Part shown: positions 23,401 through 34,977 of the stretch, in pieces
Position numbering within the stretch: position 1 is the stretch's first letter
Layout of the letters: the number at the start of each line of letters is the position of its first letter
Assembly: GCF_002878395.1 (NCBI RefSeq)
Contig: NC_061115.1
Coordinates: forward strand, 219,123,098-219,187,097
DNA: 64,000 bases
Source of the DNA: Capsicum annuum
Taxonomy: Eukaryota > Streptophyta > Magnoliopsida > Solanales > Solanaceae
Reading direction: 5' to 3'
Program-made: the position numbers and the translations under genes
The notes under the pieces: generated by a model
What the model was told of the DNA's origin: nothing
Seen by the model: only the letters and a program-made list of their open reading frames with translations
Database searches by the model: none

Positions 23401-26400
23401 TAGCTAAACTATTTTGAATGGGACTCCTTTATAGAGAGAAACTAAAGGAAATTTCAAGTCTTAGTTAGACAAGAAATGCCCAGGATTAGGGTTCTAATGC
23501 TTACAACAACAACAACAACAAACCCAGTGTATTCCCACACAGTGGGGTCTGGGGAGGGTAAAATGTATGCAGTCCATACCACTACCTCCGGAGAGGTAAC
23601 AAGGCTGCTTCCGATAGACCCCCGGCTCAGGACAAAGAATATAGGATTCGAATGCTTGACATGCCAAAAGCCCAAGAAAGTTAATTGCTCCATGCGATGG
23701 CACAGCTAGGAACCCTTAGATCTCTCATTGTCTTTCTTCTCAACCATGAGGGAGGGAGATGAACAACACAGCACATTTAGTTCAACATATAATACTGACC
23801 AGTTTATCCCAAACACTCGCACCTCACAAATTAATCTAGCACTGAAAATTTTATAGCAACGACAACCATATCAAAGTAGGGACCCATAGCACTTCTTGTT
23901 TTTGCTGTGGTTAAATGTAACCTCTCAAGATAGAAATTAACAGGGATGTCTAACAGAAGATCTTACTTAGGACAATGGTTGTATACATCACAAAAAGCAT
24001 TGACGATTTCAAGGGCACCAAAAAGTTCTGCATGCATCAGCAATGAATGCAGCATATTACTGGGATGAGAAGGTACCATATCGCTCTTGAAATTCAGGTG
24101 TGTTCCGTAAGAACTCTAAACCAGGATGTGTTGCCAAAAGCTCTCGAAGAATAGGCTTGAAATCATCCTACAACCAAATTGGTTTAAATTTCAATTGAAA
24201 GAAGGAAAAAAAAATCCACAACCTTTCTCTTGCAGAAAAAGTAATCTGTGATCAATCATGAATCAGACAAAAAAGTTAACTATTTTGAGATGGAATGAAT
24301 GAGAAACTACGAAGTAATTATGATAAACAAATAAAAAGAAAACTAGGGAAAGCACCTGTGTCAAATGTTTGAGATCTGGCTGCTTCAAGATTGTGTACAT
24401 CTGAGTTGCTATATCTTTTGTCAACATGTTTCTGTTGACCCAATAATCAACAAAGACATCCCTACAGCCATGTTAAGCCAATAGCATCAGCAAACTCTCT
24501 GTCAAGTAGTTTCAGACATTATCAGAAATGAGTTAGCACTAAATGCTCAGGTTTACTATGCCATTACTAGTACCCTGTATCAGGTGTAACTTCTGAATTT
24601 CTCTTTTTTCTAGTGTAGTAGTTATAAATAAACACGGGAGAAAGGGTTATAAGTTTTTTTTTTTTAAATTTCCAAAGGTACAAATGTGGTATAAGTTTAC
24701 AAGGCAAAGAGTTTCAGATACAGACCAAAAGAAGCTGTTTAACTTGAACTACTGAAAGAACAGCAAGTGGTAAGATCCTCAGCTCCTATAACAGATTTTT
24801 TACAACACAATAAAAGGTGTACTTCAGAAAAAAAGTAAAAGAAAGAACTCTCCGGAAAAAGCATTTTTTTTGATGAAGTAACTCTCCGGAAAAAAGGCAT
24901 TTCCCTTCTAGTCAAATAAAATTCCAAGATGTGAAAGGAATGTTTGAAAGGTTTTTTTTTAAAAAAAAGTGAACATGTCCATAAAGGAACCAGTCACTTC
25001 AGCAGGATAACACTTCCCAAAATGCAATGATATTTGGGAGAAAATCTTAGGATAATGTTATTTTATAGTATGATCAAACAGTTTTATATTGTTTTTATGT
25101 ACTACACCGAGTCCTTTTATTTGGTAATCCCATCTATTCAATTTTTAAAATAAAAAAGGAGGATGACCTTCTAGGAAGTACCCGAAAAAAGTAAACGAAT
25201 CATCTCGAAATTCAGACGAAAGAAAACATTTACCTTGTTATGATGCCCGTTCTATCAACATCAATCTTCCTAAAAAGAACCGTAGAGAAGAATGATGGCA
25301 ACTTGCATATTTCTTTAGTAATTGGTTTGAATTCTGACAACCAAGAAAAGAATAGCATATGGAAAGTCAAAATGCACAGAGAAATAATAATAAGTCGCAT
25401 CATGTGGGTCAACGCCCCATATAACTAGCATAAATAATGATAACTGCTCTTTAAGTACCAAGGGACTTTTTTCTTATCAAAAAATACATGATCCAGCTTA
25501 GGATTAAGCCTATATTTGGTTTATGTCCAACCACAGGCCTGCCAGTCATATAGTGTAAGCCATATTGAGAATTTCAGCACTAAACAAACTCGGATATGCT
25601 GTAATTAGTTCCAAAAACTGAAAAGTTTGACGGAGCAGTATGTTTAATGCAGTAAAACCAACAAGCTTTTTCTACACTCGACCACGTTCTTTTAGATGAC
25701 AGATTTAAAGAAAGACTGTTCAAGGCAAAGGATTCAACGAAGGAAGAGATTGAAGACATGGCTATTTTGCATGTTCATTCAATGAATATCAAACAATCAG
25801 TTCTGAATAAATCCCAAACTAGTTGGGTCAGGTACATGAATGAAGAATCTTCTATAGGAATTGAGCTTGCTTCGGGTTCATTTCGTTTCAATACAGAAAT
25901 CTGAATTTAAAACCTCATGATTCTCAACCCAGCCACCCTTGGGAGCAAATTTTATTTTGTATTTTTATTGTCTTGTTTTTGAAAGCATATCACCTTGTTA
26001 TAAGTATAACAAAATGAAATATGTTCACAGAAGAACCCAAACATTATGAAAAGCAAACAGGCCATATAATATTTGCATGCATTAGACATCACGATCCCAT
26101 CTAATCTCACTTCATCTTACGAAAGTTAAACTTGTCATGCATATATTTTGTCTTATTTGCAATCTCCAACAAACTCTCTAGCACCTTAAGAATTTCAATA
26201 AACTAATCAAAGATATCGATCACTAATTGTTTTAAGGGGGCATGTAACTTCAGAATTTTGTAGGCTCTATGCATTTAATAAACGGAAAAGGGCCTAAAAT
26301 ACCCTTCATCTATTGAAAATGGTGCAAAAATGTCCTCCATCCATCTTTTGGCTCTATAATGCCCTTCACATCCACCTTTGGGCTCCAAAATGCCCTTTAT

Positions 26401-29400
26401 TTAACAGCTTCAATATTACATAATAACAAAAAAAAAAATCATTGATGACATATCAACTTTTCGTTGGTCCGTATTTAATTAATTTAAAAAATTAAAAATC
26501 CATACGCACCCCATTCTTTGCCCGCCCTGCCCCATACTTTAACCACAGGTTATGTCAAAACAGTTTACTGGACTCCGCAAAACAAGAGCTGAATATGATG
26601 AAATCAAGTTGCCACAAACTCAAGTCAATCGTATATTCCAATATAACTGCAGGGATAGCTGTTGCAGGTACGAATGAAGTAGCTAAGGAATTGAGGAAAT
26701 AGATTTTTTTTTCCGATTAGACAATATCCTTATTTCAGTCATTATTATTGGAGGCATAGCTGGTGCAGATATGAACAAGCAGCAACAGAAGCATCGAAAA
26801 CGTTGAGGGAATGGAACTCTCGAGGATAGTTGGGGCGGGGCGGGCAAAGAATGGGGTGGGTGTGAGTTTTAAATTTTTTAAATTAATTAAACACGGACAA
26901 ATGGAAAGTTGACACGTCATTAATGAAACTTCTTTTATTATTTAATATTGGGGCTGTTAAATAAAGGGCATTTTGGAGCCCAAAGGTGGATGTGAAGGGC
27001 ATTATTGAGCCAAAAGGTGGATGGAGGGCATTTTTGCACCATTCCCAAAGGGCATTTTACGCCCTTTTCCGTTTAATAAAAAGTATTTCATTCAAAACCA
27101 TAATTATAAATCTAATACGATTTTACGGAGAGCCGACAAAAATTGACACTGGAATTTGGTAAAAGAACTCGCAAATGAAAAGGCAAATAATCCAGAAGAC
27201 ATTGAGAAGCTAAAGAAACTCTGAATTTTAAACCCAAAAGGATACACACACATCTATAGTCATCTCAAAGTCAATAATAAAGCAATTCTTAACCCCACCC
27301 CATCCCCCCACCCCCGCCAAATAAAAAGGGGGGAAACTCACCATCCATTTGTAGTCCATCTGTGTGACCATGGAAAAACTGGTTTATTCTAAACAAGCAG
27401 CGTTCCTTCAATTCATTTGGAGGTGGACGGCCATTTTGAAAATAAAACTGCCATCATCATGTTCATTTGATCAAAAAGGAGAAATCATCACAAACTGTCG
27501 GTGCCCAAAGAAAGGCATCACTCTGAATTAATTATGCAACGCTTCCATACCTGTGGTATTAGCTCTTTAACAGGTTCGTTCACTAATTTCAAAGGGGATC
27601 CTAATGTAGAGGGGCCTGGCCTAGGCCTTGTTGGTCGAGGTGAACCAGATGAACTTCTTGGGGAAAGTGGAGGGGTACTTCCAGCCGGAAACATAGACGG
27701 CAAAGAACTGCTTGTTGCTACATTTGTGCTAGAAAAAGTTCCAGTCACATTCAATGGACCACTAGCTTTAGCATTATTAACCAAATTTTTCACCTGCGTG
27801 TAGTGAAAAAGATTACTTTCCATTTGCCAGTCAACCTGAGATCAACAACATTGTTTACACGAAACGGGGGTGATGCACATATCATCGCTTCGGTTTAAAA
27901 TAATGCAGGCAAGACAGCACAAAACATCAAAGGCCCCCAGAACTAAGAAAAATCCACATGTAAGCTCAATAGCACACCAGGTTCGATGTTCAATTCTTAA
28001 AATCCCAAACGTGTGAATGCTGGCTCAGAACAATATCATCGTGAAGGTTAATGCATGTTCACGATGTCTTCTCATCATTCCTCACGCTAGAGGACTTGAC
28101 AGTGCATTTACTCAACATGATACTTCACTCAACATAATATAATGAACATTCTTAAGAAGTTCATAATATAATTAACATTCTCACGAAGTTAACATATTGT
28201 AGTTGCTAGAATCATTTCTGAGATATAAGACAGACCAATAGGAGTTCATTATGATGCACTAATGCACTAACTTGAAAGCACTGCTTGTAACTACACTTCA
28301 CGATTTTCTTGGAAAAACAATAAATGCTAGTCAGACACGCGGGACCCGGGTAAAGGGTGACACGCTTGCAATCCCACCAGTTTGAATCTATGAGCCAATT
28401 GGGAGTATAGTAGATAACTCACAAGGACAGACTCGGAGCTCCCAGGCTACTACCTACTAACCTTCTATTCTAATCAATAACCTCTTATACCTTCCCATCT
28501 AGGGTCAATGCCCTCGGTAAGCTGAAGATGCAACACATATCATGTCTAACCTCTTCCCAGTACTGTTTGACCTACCTCTACCTCTCCTCATTCCCACTAC
28601 ATCCTAATCCTAATTCATGACCTCCACGCCCTCCTGTGAGTCTAAGGTCATGTCCTACGTACACAGAAGTTGTGCCATATCCTTTCTAATCATTTCTCCC
28701 CAATACTTCTTCAACCTTCCTCTACCTCTCCTTATACCCACTACATCCCAATTCATGACCTACACGCCCTCCTATCTAAGATCATGTCATCAGTAAACAG
28801 AAGTTGTGCCACATATCTCTAATTATTTCTCCCCAATACTTCTTCGACCTACCTCTACCTCTCCTCATACCCACTATATCCACCCTCCCCCATCTCCTTA
28901 TTGGGAAGATGGCAAGTATCACGTGGAAGTAGCCGAGGTGCACAAAAGCTAGCCCAGACACCACGGCCATGAAAAAAATACTCAAAATGTAATTCCTAAT
29001 ACACCAAAATACAAAAAAAATAGTGAAATTAAAATTAAGCACGGTGGAACTACCATGTCCTGTCTAACAATTTCTCCTCAATACTTCTTCAACCTACCTT
29101 TACCTCTCCTCATACCCACTATATCTACCCTCTCACACCTCCTTATCAAGGAGGCGGCAAATATCGTGCGTGGAATTACTTAGTGCATGAAAGCTGGCCT
29201 AGACACCATGGTCGTTAAAAAACTCAAAATCTAATTCATAATACATCAAAATACAAAAGACGAAGGTCCAAGTATGACAACCAAGCCTATAACGCAGGGA
29301 AACAAGAGAACGCTCAACTACCACTAACATTCTATCCTAATCCGCGACTTCCACTCTCCTATCTAATGTCATATCTAAGCTCACAATGCAACATGTAAAG

Positions 29401-32355
29401 CTACAAAATCTAACTCTAATACACCAAAAATACAAAAATGATGAACGTCTCACACCTCCTTATTGGGGATCCGCACATATTAGGAGGTGTCAGGTATCGC
29501 ATGAAATTAGTCGAGATGCATGAAAGCTAGCCCGTACATCACGGTCATCAAAAAATTCAAATCTAATTCCTAATACATCAACAACAACATACCAAGTGTA
29601 ATGCATCAAAAAAATAAAAATTTAGCAAAACTAAGCAGTGTGGAACTATCAATGCAGTCATGTCAGTCATGCCGGGGAGCGATAACCATTGATCAAAAAA
29701 AACTTCTGCACCATATCAAGTCTAATCATTTCTCCCCAATACTTCTCCAACCTACCTCTACCTCTCTTCATACCCACAATATCCAACCTCTCACCCTTCC
29801 TTACTAATCGAGGTGCACGAAAACTAGCCCGGACACCATAGTCACTGAAAAAACTCAAAATCTAGTTCCTAATACAACAAATCACACCAAAAAATAGTGA
29901 AATTAAATAAGCACTGAGGAACTACCAAAGTTATCGTATCGGGGAGCGATAACCATTGATGAAAATGCTTCTAGCAACATAAGAATTAACCTAAATAACA
30001 AGAGACGAAACATCAAGCAACAACAAGAATTCAGCATCCAAACTCCCTATATCACCAATTAAATCCACATCCATTTTTTCGTGACCTCACACCCTCTAAT
30101 CTAAGGTCATGTTCTCAGAACGTATGTCTTGTCTAATTATTTCCCCCCAATACTTCTTTGACCTATCTCTACCTCTCCTCATAGCCACTACATCTAACCT
30201 TACTAGTTCCCAAACACCAAGGTCATTAAAAAAAACTCAAAATCCACTGCTAATACATCAAAATACACAAATATTTAACGAAATTAAGCACTGTGGAAGT
30301 ACCAAAGCAGTTGTATCCGGTAGCAATAACCATTGATCAAAAAGCTTCTGAGCAACATAAGGATTATCCTTAATAGCAAAAGACAAAACATCAGGTAACT
30401 GCAACAGTTCAGCATCCAAACTTGCTAAATCACAAATTAAATCCACATCCATTTTTTCGTGACCTCACACCCTCCTATCTAAGGTCATGTCCTCAAGTAC
30501 GCACGTCCTATTCCACAATACTTCTTCGACCTACCTCTACCTCTCCTCATACCCACAGGCCACAACATCCAACCTTACTAGTTGAGCTGCACAAAAGTTG
30601 GCCTAGACACCACGGTCATAAAAAAAAAAACTAACTCAAAATCTAATTCCTACTACATCAAAATTAAAAATAAAAACTGAAGCAAAATTAAACACTGAGT
30701 AACTACCAAAGATGGCGTAGTATCCGGGAGCGATAACCATTGATCAAAAAGCTTCTGAGCAACCTCCAAAAGATGCAACAGTTCAGCATCCAAACTCCCT
30801 ATATCACAAATTTTATGTGTATATATAGAAAATACATACATAAAATACCTAGTTTTACAGAGAGGCCACAATTTCACGTGCCCCAATTCGCCACAACTAG
30901 CATGTATCTTGTGAAACTAGTCTACGTGCGCGAAAGCTAGCCCAAACACCACAGTCATCAAAAAAAAAATTCTATAGCTAATTCCTAATACAACTACAAC
31001 AACAAGAACAACAAGAACAACATACCAAGTGTAATGCATCAAAATTAAAAACTTAGCAAAATTAAGCACCAGCTACTACTACTACTACAACAACAACATA
31101 TCGAGTGTAATGCATCAGAATAAAAAGTTTAGCAAAATTACACAACAACTACAACAACATACCAAGTGTAATGCATCAAAATTAAAAACTTAGCAAAATT
31201 AAGCAACAACTACTACTACTACAACAACAACATATCAAGTGTAATGCATCAGTATAAAAAGTTTAGCAAAATTACGCAACAACTACAACAACATACCAAG
31301 TGCAATGCATCAAAATTAAAAACTTAGCAAAATTAAGCAACAACTACTACTACTACAACAACAACATATCAAGTGTAATGCATCAGAATAAAAAGTTTAG
31401 CAAAATTACGCAACAGCTACAACAACAACATACCAAGTGTAATGCATCAAAATTAAAAATTTAGCAAAATTAAGCAACAACAACAACATACCAAGTGTAA
31501 TGCATCAAATTAAAAACTTAGCAAAATCAAGCAACAACTACAACAACAACATACCATGTGTAATGCATCAAAATTAAAAACTTAGCAAAATTAAGCAACA
31601 ACAACAACAACTATTATTTAGCAAATGTAATGCATCAAAATTAAAAATTTAGCAAAATTAAGCAACAACAACAACATACCAAGTGTAATGCATCAAAATC
31701 AAAAATTTACCAAAATTAAGCAACAACTACAACAACAACATCATATCAAATGTAATGCATCAAAATTAAATATTTAGCAAAATTAACCATTGAGAAACTA
31801 CCAAAGTTATCGTATCGGGGAGCAATAACTATTAATCAAACAGTTTCTGAGTAACATAAGGGTTATCCTAATTCTATATCTAATTCCTAATACTAAAACA
31901 ACAAGAAACAACAACATACCAAGTGTAATGCATCAAAATTAAAAATTTAGCAAAATTAAGTAGCAACAACTTACCAAGTGTAATGCATCAAAATTAAAAA
32001 TTTAGCAAAATTAAGCAACAACTACAACAACATACCAAGTGTCATGCAACAAAATTAAAAATTTAGCAAAATTAAGCAACAACTACAACAACGTACCAAG
32101 TGTAATGCATCAAAATATAGCAAAATTAAGCAACAACAACAACAACATACCAAGTGTAATGCATCAAAATCATAAATTAAGCAAAATTAAGCATTGAAGA
32201 ATTACCAAATTCGTCGTATCGGGGAGCGATAACCATTGATCAAAAAGCTTCTGAGCAACATAAGGATTATCCTTAATAGCAAAAGACGAAACATCAGGTA
32301 ACTGCAACAGTTCAGAATCCAAACTCGCTATATCACAAACTAAATCCACATCCAT
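20458..32355 (-). CDS. protein phosphatase 2A B''-type regulatory subunit with EF-hands
   Basis: Exons: 32355-32206, 27793-27551, 27447-27342, 25333-25234, 24461-24356, 24167-24077, 23249-23108, 22602-22455, 22263-22154, 21498-21342, 20816-20691 and 20598-20458. All borders are GT-AG, all phases agree, and the total is 539 residues, the usual length for plant B'' subunits. Key stretches: [20 protein letters not shown] (start), [54 protein letters not shown], an EF-hand-like loop at about 331-342 ([12 protein letters not shown], last position not Glu), and a canonical EF-hand loop at about 404-415 ([12 protein letters not shown]). B'' subunits bind the PP2A A/C core and direct it under calcium control; Arabidopsis B'' alpha and beta act on HMG-CoA reductase. 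It is not the TON2/FASS type. An in-frame ATG at 32379 could add eight residues; 32355 matches the family start. Intron 1 is 4.4 kb and full of copies of exon 1. Confidence 0.93.
23504..23640 (-). mobile_element. (TTG)n-tailed retroposon in intron 6 of the PP2A gene
   Basis: The CAA repeat begins at 23503. The flanks 'tagggttctaatgctt' and 'taggattcgaatgctt' form a likely 16-bp duplication with two later changes. Confidence 0.8.
26283..27071. mobile_element. Mutator-like inverted-repeat element (789 bp) with 9-bp target-site duplication
   Basis: The ends are CGGAAAAGGGC and its reverse complement. The inverted arms reach at least 130 bp (26283-26420 against 26935-27071), with blocks about 'gtgcaaaaatg', 'ggatg', 'gggcattttggagccc'. 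Identical 9-bp flanks 'tttaataaa' lie at 26274-26282 and 27072-27080. The 9-bp duplication and long arms are those of the Mutator superfamily. No transposase frame lies between the arms. It sits in intron 3 of the PP2A gene. Confidence 0.85.
28440..30640 (-). repeat. tandem array of an RTE-like LINE 3' fragment joined to copies of PP2A exon 1
   Basis: A stretch with 'tctaaggtcatgtc', 'catttctccccaatacttcttc', 'cctacctctacctctcc' and 'cataccca' recurs near 28490, 28620, 28755, 29060, 29690, 30085 and 30455. On the minus strand some copies still encode [16 protein letters not shown] residues of the LINE reverse-transcriptase end. Several units continue leftward into 'cggtcat', 'aaaactcaaaatctaattcc' and then a copy of the PP2A first exon. 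This is the 3' side of intron 1 of the PP2A gene. Confidence 0.7.
29640..31872 (-). pseudogene. decayed copies of PP2A B'' exon 1
   Basis: Four broken copies in addition to the intact one: 31803-31872 (3' half with an in-frame TAA), 30715-30812 (internal deletion), 29936-30074 (ATG kept, in-frame stop and small deletions) and about 29643-29700 (3' part only). All keep the 'ggggagcgataaccattgat' core or a close variant. Confidence 0.8.
30303..30452 (-). other. intact duplicate of PP2A B'' exon 1 (possible alternative first exon)
   Basis: On the minus strand an ATG at 30452 opens 50 codons ([20 protein letters not shown]...) that end at a donor TTTG|GTACTT in the same phase as exon 1. It differs from exon 1 at only a handful of residues (V/I, I/L, S/A, S/L, S/L, N/A). 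Joined to exon 2 it would keep the frame. Whether it has its own promoter or is transcribed cannot be seen. It may also be a recent silent copy. Confidence 0.8.
30985..32200. repeat. minisatellite in PP2A intron 1, about 17 units of 55-75 bp
   Basis: Units follow 'caacaactacaacaacatac', 'caagtgtaatgcatcaaaat', 'taaaaacttagcaaaattaag'. The same sequence lies directly beside exon 1 (32135-32200), so the array grew from the 5' end of the intron. CAA and CTA trinucleotide runs vary in length. One unit near 31795-31870 is replaced by a broken exon 1 copy. Confidence 0.85.
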
Positions 32356-33839
32356 TTTTTTCAAAAAAAAAAAATTCACGCAATAAAATCAATCCAAATC
32401 CAAATTCTTAGATCTTCTAGAACCTTCCTTATCATCAAACAGTATTAATTTTTCTAAATTTTTTTTTTTTTACGAAGAAATTGGAAATTATTTTTTATTT
32501 ATTTATCATAGATATATTTGATTGGATCTATTGGGATTTGTGAATTTTTGAGGTATTGAAGAGTGATGGAATTTAGGGACTTGATTTATTTTATTTTTTA
32601 ATTTGAGAGATTTGGGGGAATTTTAGAGAAGGTTGAAACCCTTGAAGCAAAGTAGTATTAGTGTGTGCGTGTGTGAAATGAAGTGTTAAGTAGTGTAATG
32701 ATGATGTAATACATAAGTAAATTAACCTCTGTTCAGCAAAGCATATGGGAAGACTGAATTCACATACATGTCTAGCTCCCACTAGCAATAGATATAGATT
32801 AACGTCTGTTCATCACGGCTGAAACAGATGGAAAAAAATCACTTGATGTTTGTCTTTATTGGAAATTGAATCTGAGATCTCGTGGTGCTCAATTCAACTT
32901 CATTAAATCACTAGATCACGTCTTTGGGTGCATCTTTATGGTTTGTTTCAGTTGAACTTATTTGTGCGTGGATTAATTTTATAAGATAGATGTCAACTCC
33001 ATCATTCATAAGTAGTAATTAGATGACATATCTCGACTAGTTTTATGGAGTAATACATGTCACCTTCCATTAGTAATAAGTATGACTTAGCTTTGGAGCT
33101 TACTTCGACTAATTTCATGAGAAACTTATCAATATTTGTCATATAGCGTCTCGACTAATTTTATTAAAATATCTATCAAAACCGATCGTCTCCTGTTAGT
33201 AACAAGTATTGTATTAGATAATTCGGTTCATCGAGGCTAGGACATATGAGAAGAAATCACCTACAATGTTTTTGTCTCTTTTAAAATTTGAACTTAAAAT
33301 CTCACAATTCTCAACCGACTTCATTGACCACTAGATTATATCCTTGGGGTGTTTGAGCACATGAATACTTTTGATTTAAATTTTGAAAATCCTTTTATGT
33401 GTATCAAATATACAAATGAGTTAACCACTTAAAATTCTACTTTAATTATACTATTAGCCTCACTAAACTAAAAAAATCTGTGACTTGGTGTCTGTATAAT
33501 TAAAGCAGGTGACATTTTTTAAGTAGTTAACTTAATTACCTAATAAACACTCGAAAAACATACCACAAAAAAGTGAAAGGGACTATTAAAAAATACTTTA
33601 TCATGAGCCCCAAGGAATTCAGTATCAGTTCGGTGCACAAAGCATCCTGCATTTATACAAAGTTCGAGGAAAAAATCTCTCTAAAGAATATGATGTAGAC
33701 GATCTATATTAATCAGTGATTGCTTTCACGACTCGAATACATGGACTCACTTTTCAAGTTGCATGGTCAACAACCTTCACCAACCATTGGTGGATAAACA
33801 AAATTTGACATGTTAGTATACTAAAACTAAATGCCACAA

Positions 33840-34480
33840 CATACCCAGTGTATTTTCACATAATGGGATTTGGAGAAGATAGAGTGTACGCAGATCATAC
33901 CGCTACCTCAGGTGAGGTAGAGAGATTGTTTTCGATAGACCTCCCGGCTTAGAACCGATAACAGTATCACCAACACAAAACATAAATGCATATAAACTAG
34001 TACAGTATGCAAAAGTAACACGCTAGCCCTAAGATAATACTACAACCACAAGATAATACTAAAAACTATCTAACCGAAACCATAGACATCACACAACACC
34101 ACGAACAAGAAATTCAGACACAAAAGAACGCTCCCCTATTGTTACCGATGCACTCCCACCTCTTAACCCTCTACCCCAATCCATATTCTCCACACCTTCC
34201 TATCAAGGGTCATGTCCTTCATAAGCTGTAACTGCTCCATATCATGCTTAATCACCTCCCTCCAATATTTCTTTAGCTACTTCTATCCCGCCTAAAACCA
34301 TCCATAGCCAAGGTCTCACACCTCCGCACTGGTGCATCAGAGCCCCTCCTCATCACGTGCCCAAACCAACGTAACCTCACTTCTCGCATCTTGTCTTCCA
34401 CCAAAGCAACTCTCACCTTCTCCCAAATAATCTCATTCCTCACCCTATCATTCCCAGTAAATGACATTATTTGAAAAAGA
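33840..34480 (-). mobile_element. 5'-truncated RTE-like LINE
   Basis: On the minus strand a frame at 34467-34273 encodes [20 protein letters not shown], the conserved end of plant RTE-type reverse transcriptase. It continues into a non-coding 3' region and ends at 33840 in the same (TTG)n-type tail as the short retroposons. 'taaatgcca' at the left and 'taaatgaca' at the right may be the target duplication. Confidence 0.75.
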
Positions 34481-34696
34481 AAAACTTACCCACGTCCAGT
34501 GTTTGCACCAAACTATGAAATACATAAATACGTATTAATTAACCATGATTAAGTGAAAATAAAATAAAAAAAGAAGCTGCCATACATTCACTTATTTGGT
34601 GTAAACACATTTCTAGGATCCAATTACAATGGGATTAGCTCATTACTGAGCTTCGAAATCATACAATGAATGCATATTGAATCATTAAAGAAAAAA

Positions 34697-34810
34697 GGGC
34701 AGTCCGGTACACTAAAACTCGGAAGCACTGGGTCCGGGGAAGGGCCCCACCACAAGGGTGAATTGTACGAAGCCTTACCTTGCATTTCTGCCAGAGTCTG
34801 TTTCCGAGAA
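34697..34810 (-). mobile_element. truncated tRNA-derived SINE
   Basis: Only the 3' part of the first SINE family ('ggcagtccggtacactaaaa' to 'tttctgccagagtctgtttcc'); the tRNA-like head is missing. Confidence 0.7.
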
Positions 34811-34977
34811 ACATTCCAATAAAATTATCCTGCATAACTAGTTTTTAGGCAACAAAAGACATGCACTACAAAATCGTTGTCCACGAGACTCCTCGTAGCT
34901 TCTTGGCGAACAATATCGTGTTCATTCAGATGGTACAATGATTGCTGATAAAATCGACTGTGAAATTCATCAGCTTT

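Larger units (their letters stand above)
32356..34977. other. intergenic region between PP2A B'' and bS6 genes
   Basis: The first several hundred bp are the probable PP2A promoter and leader. The rest holds SINE copies of the second family (about 32765-32935 and 33000-33355), a LINE fragment (33840-34480) and a SINE fragment of the first family (34697-34810). No gene is recognised. Confidence 0.6.

Noticed and set aside
34273..34467. Stand-alone gene from the 64-codon minus-strand frame
   Set aside because: It is the end of an RTE-type LINE reverse transcriptase inside a truncated element, not a host gene.
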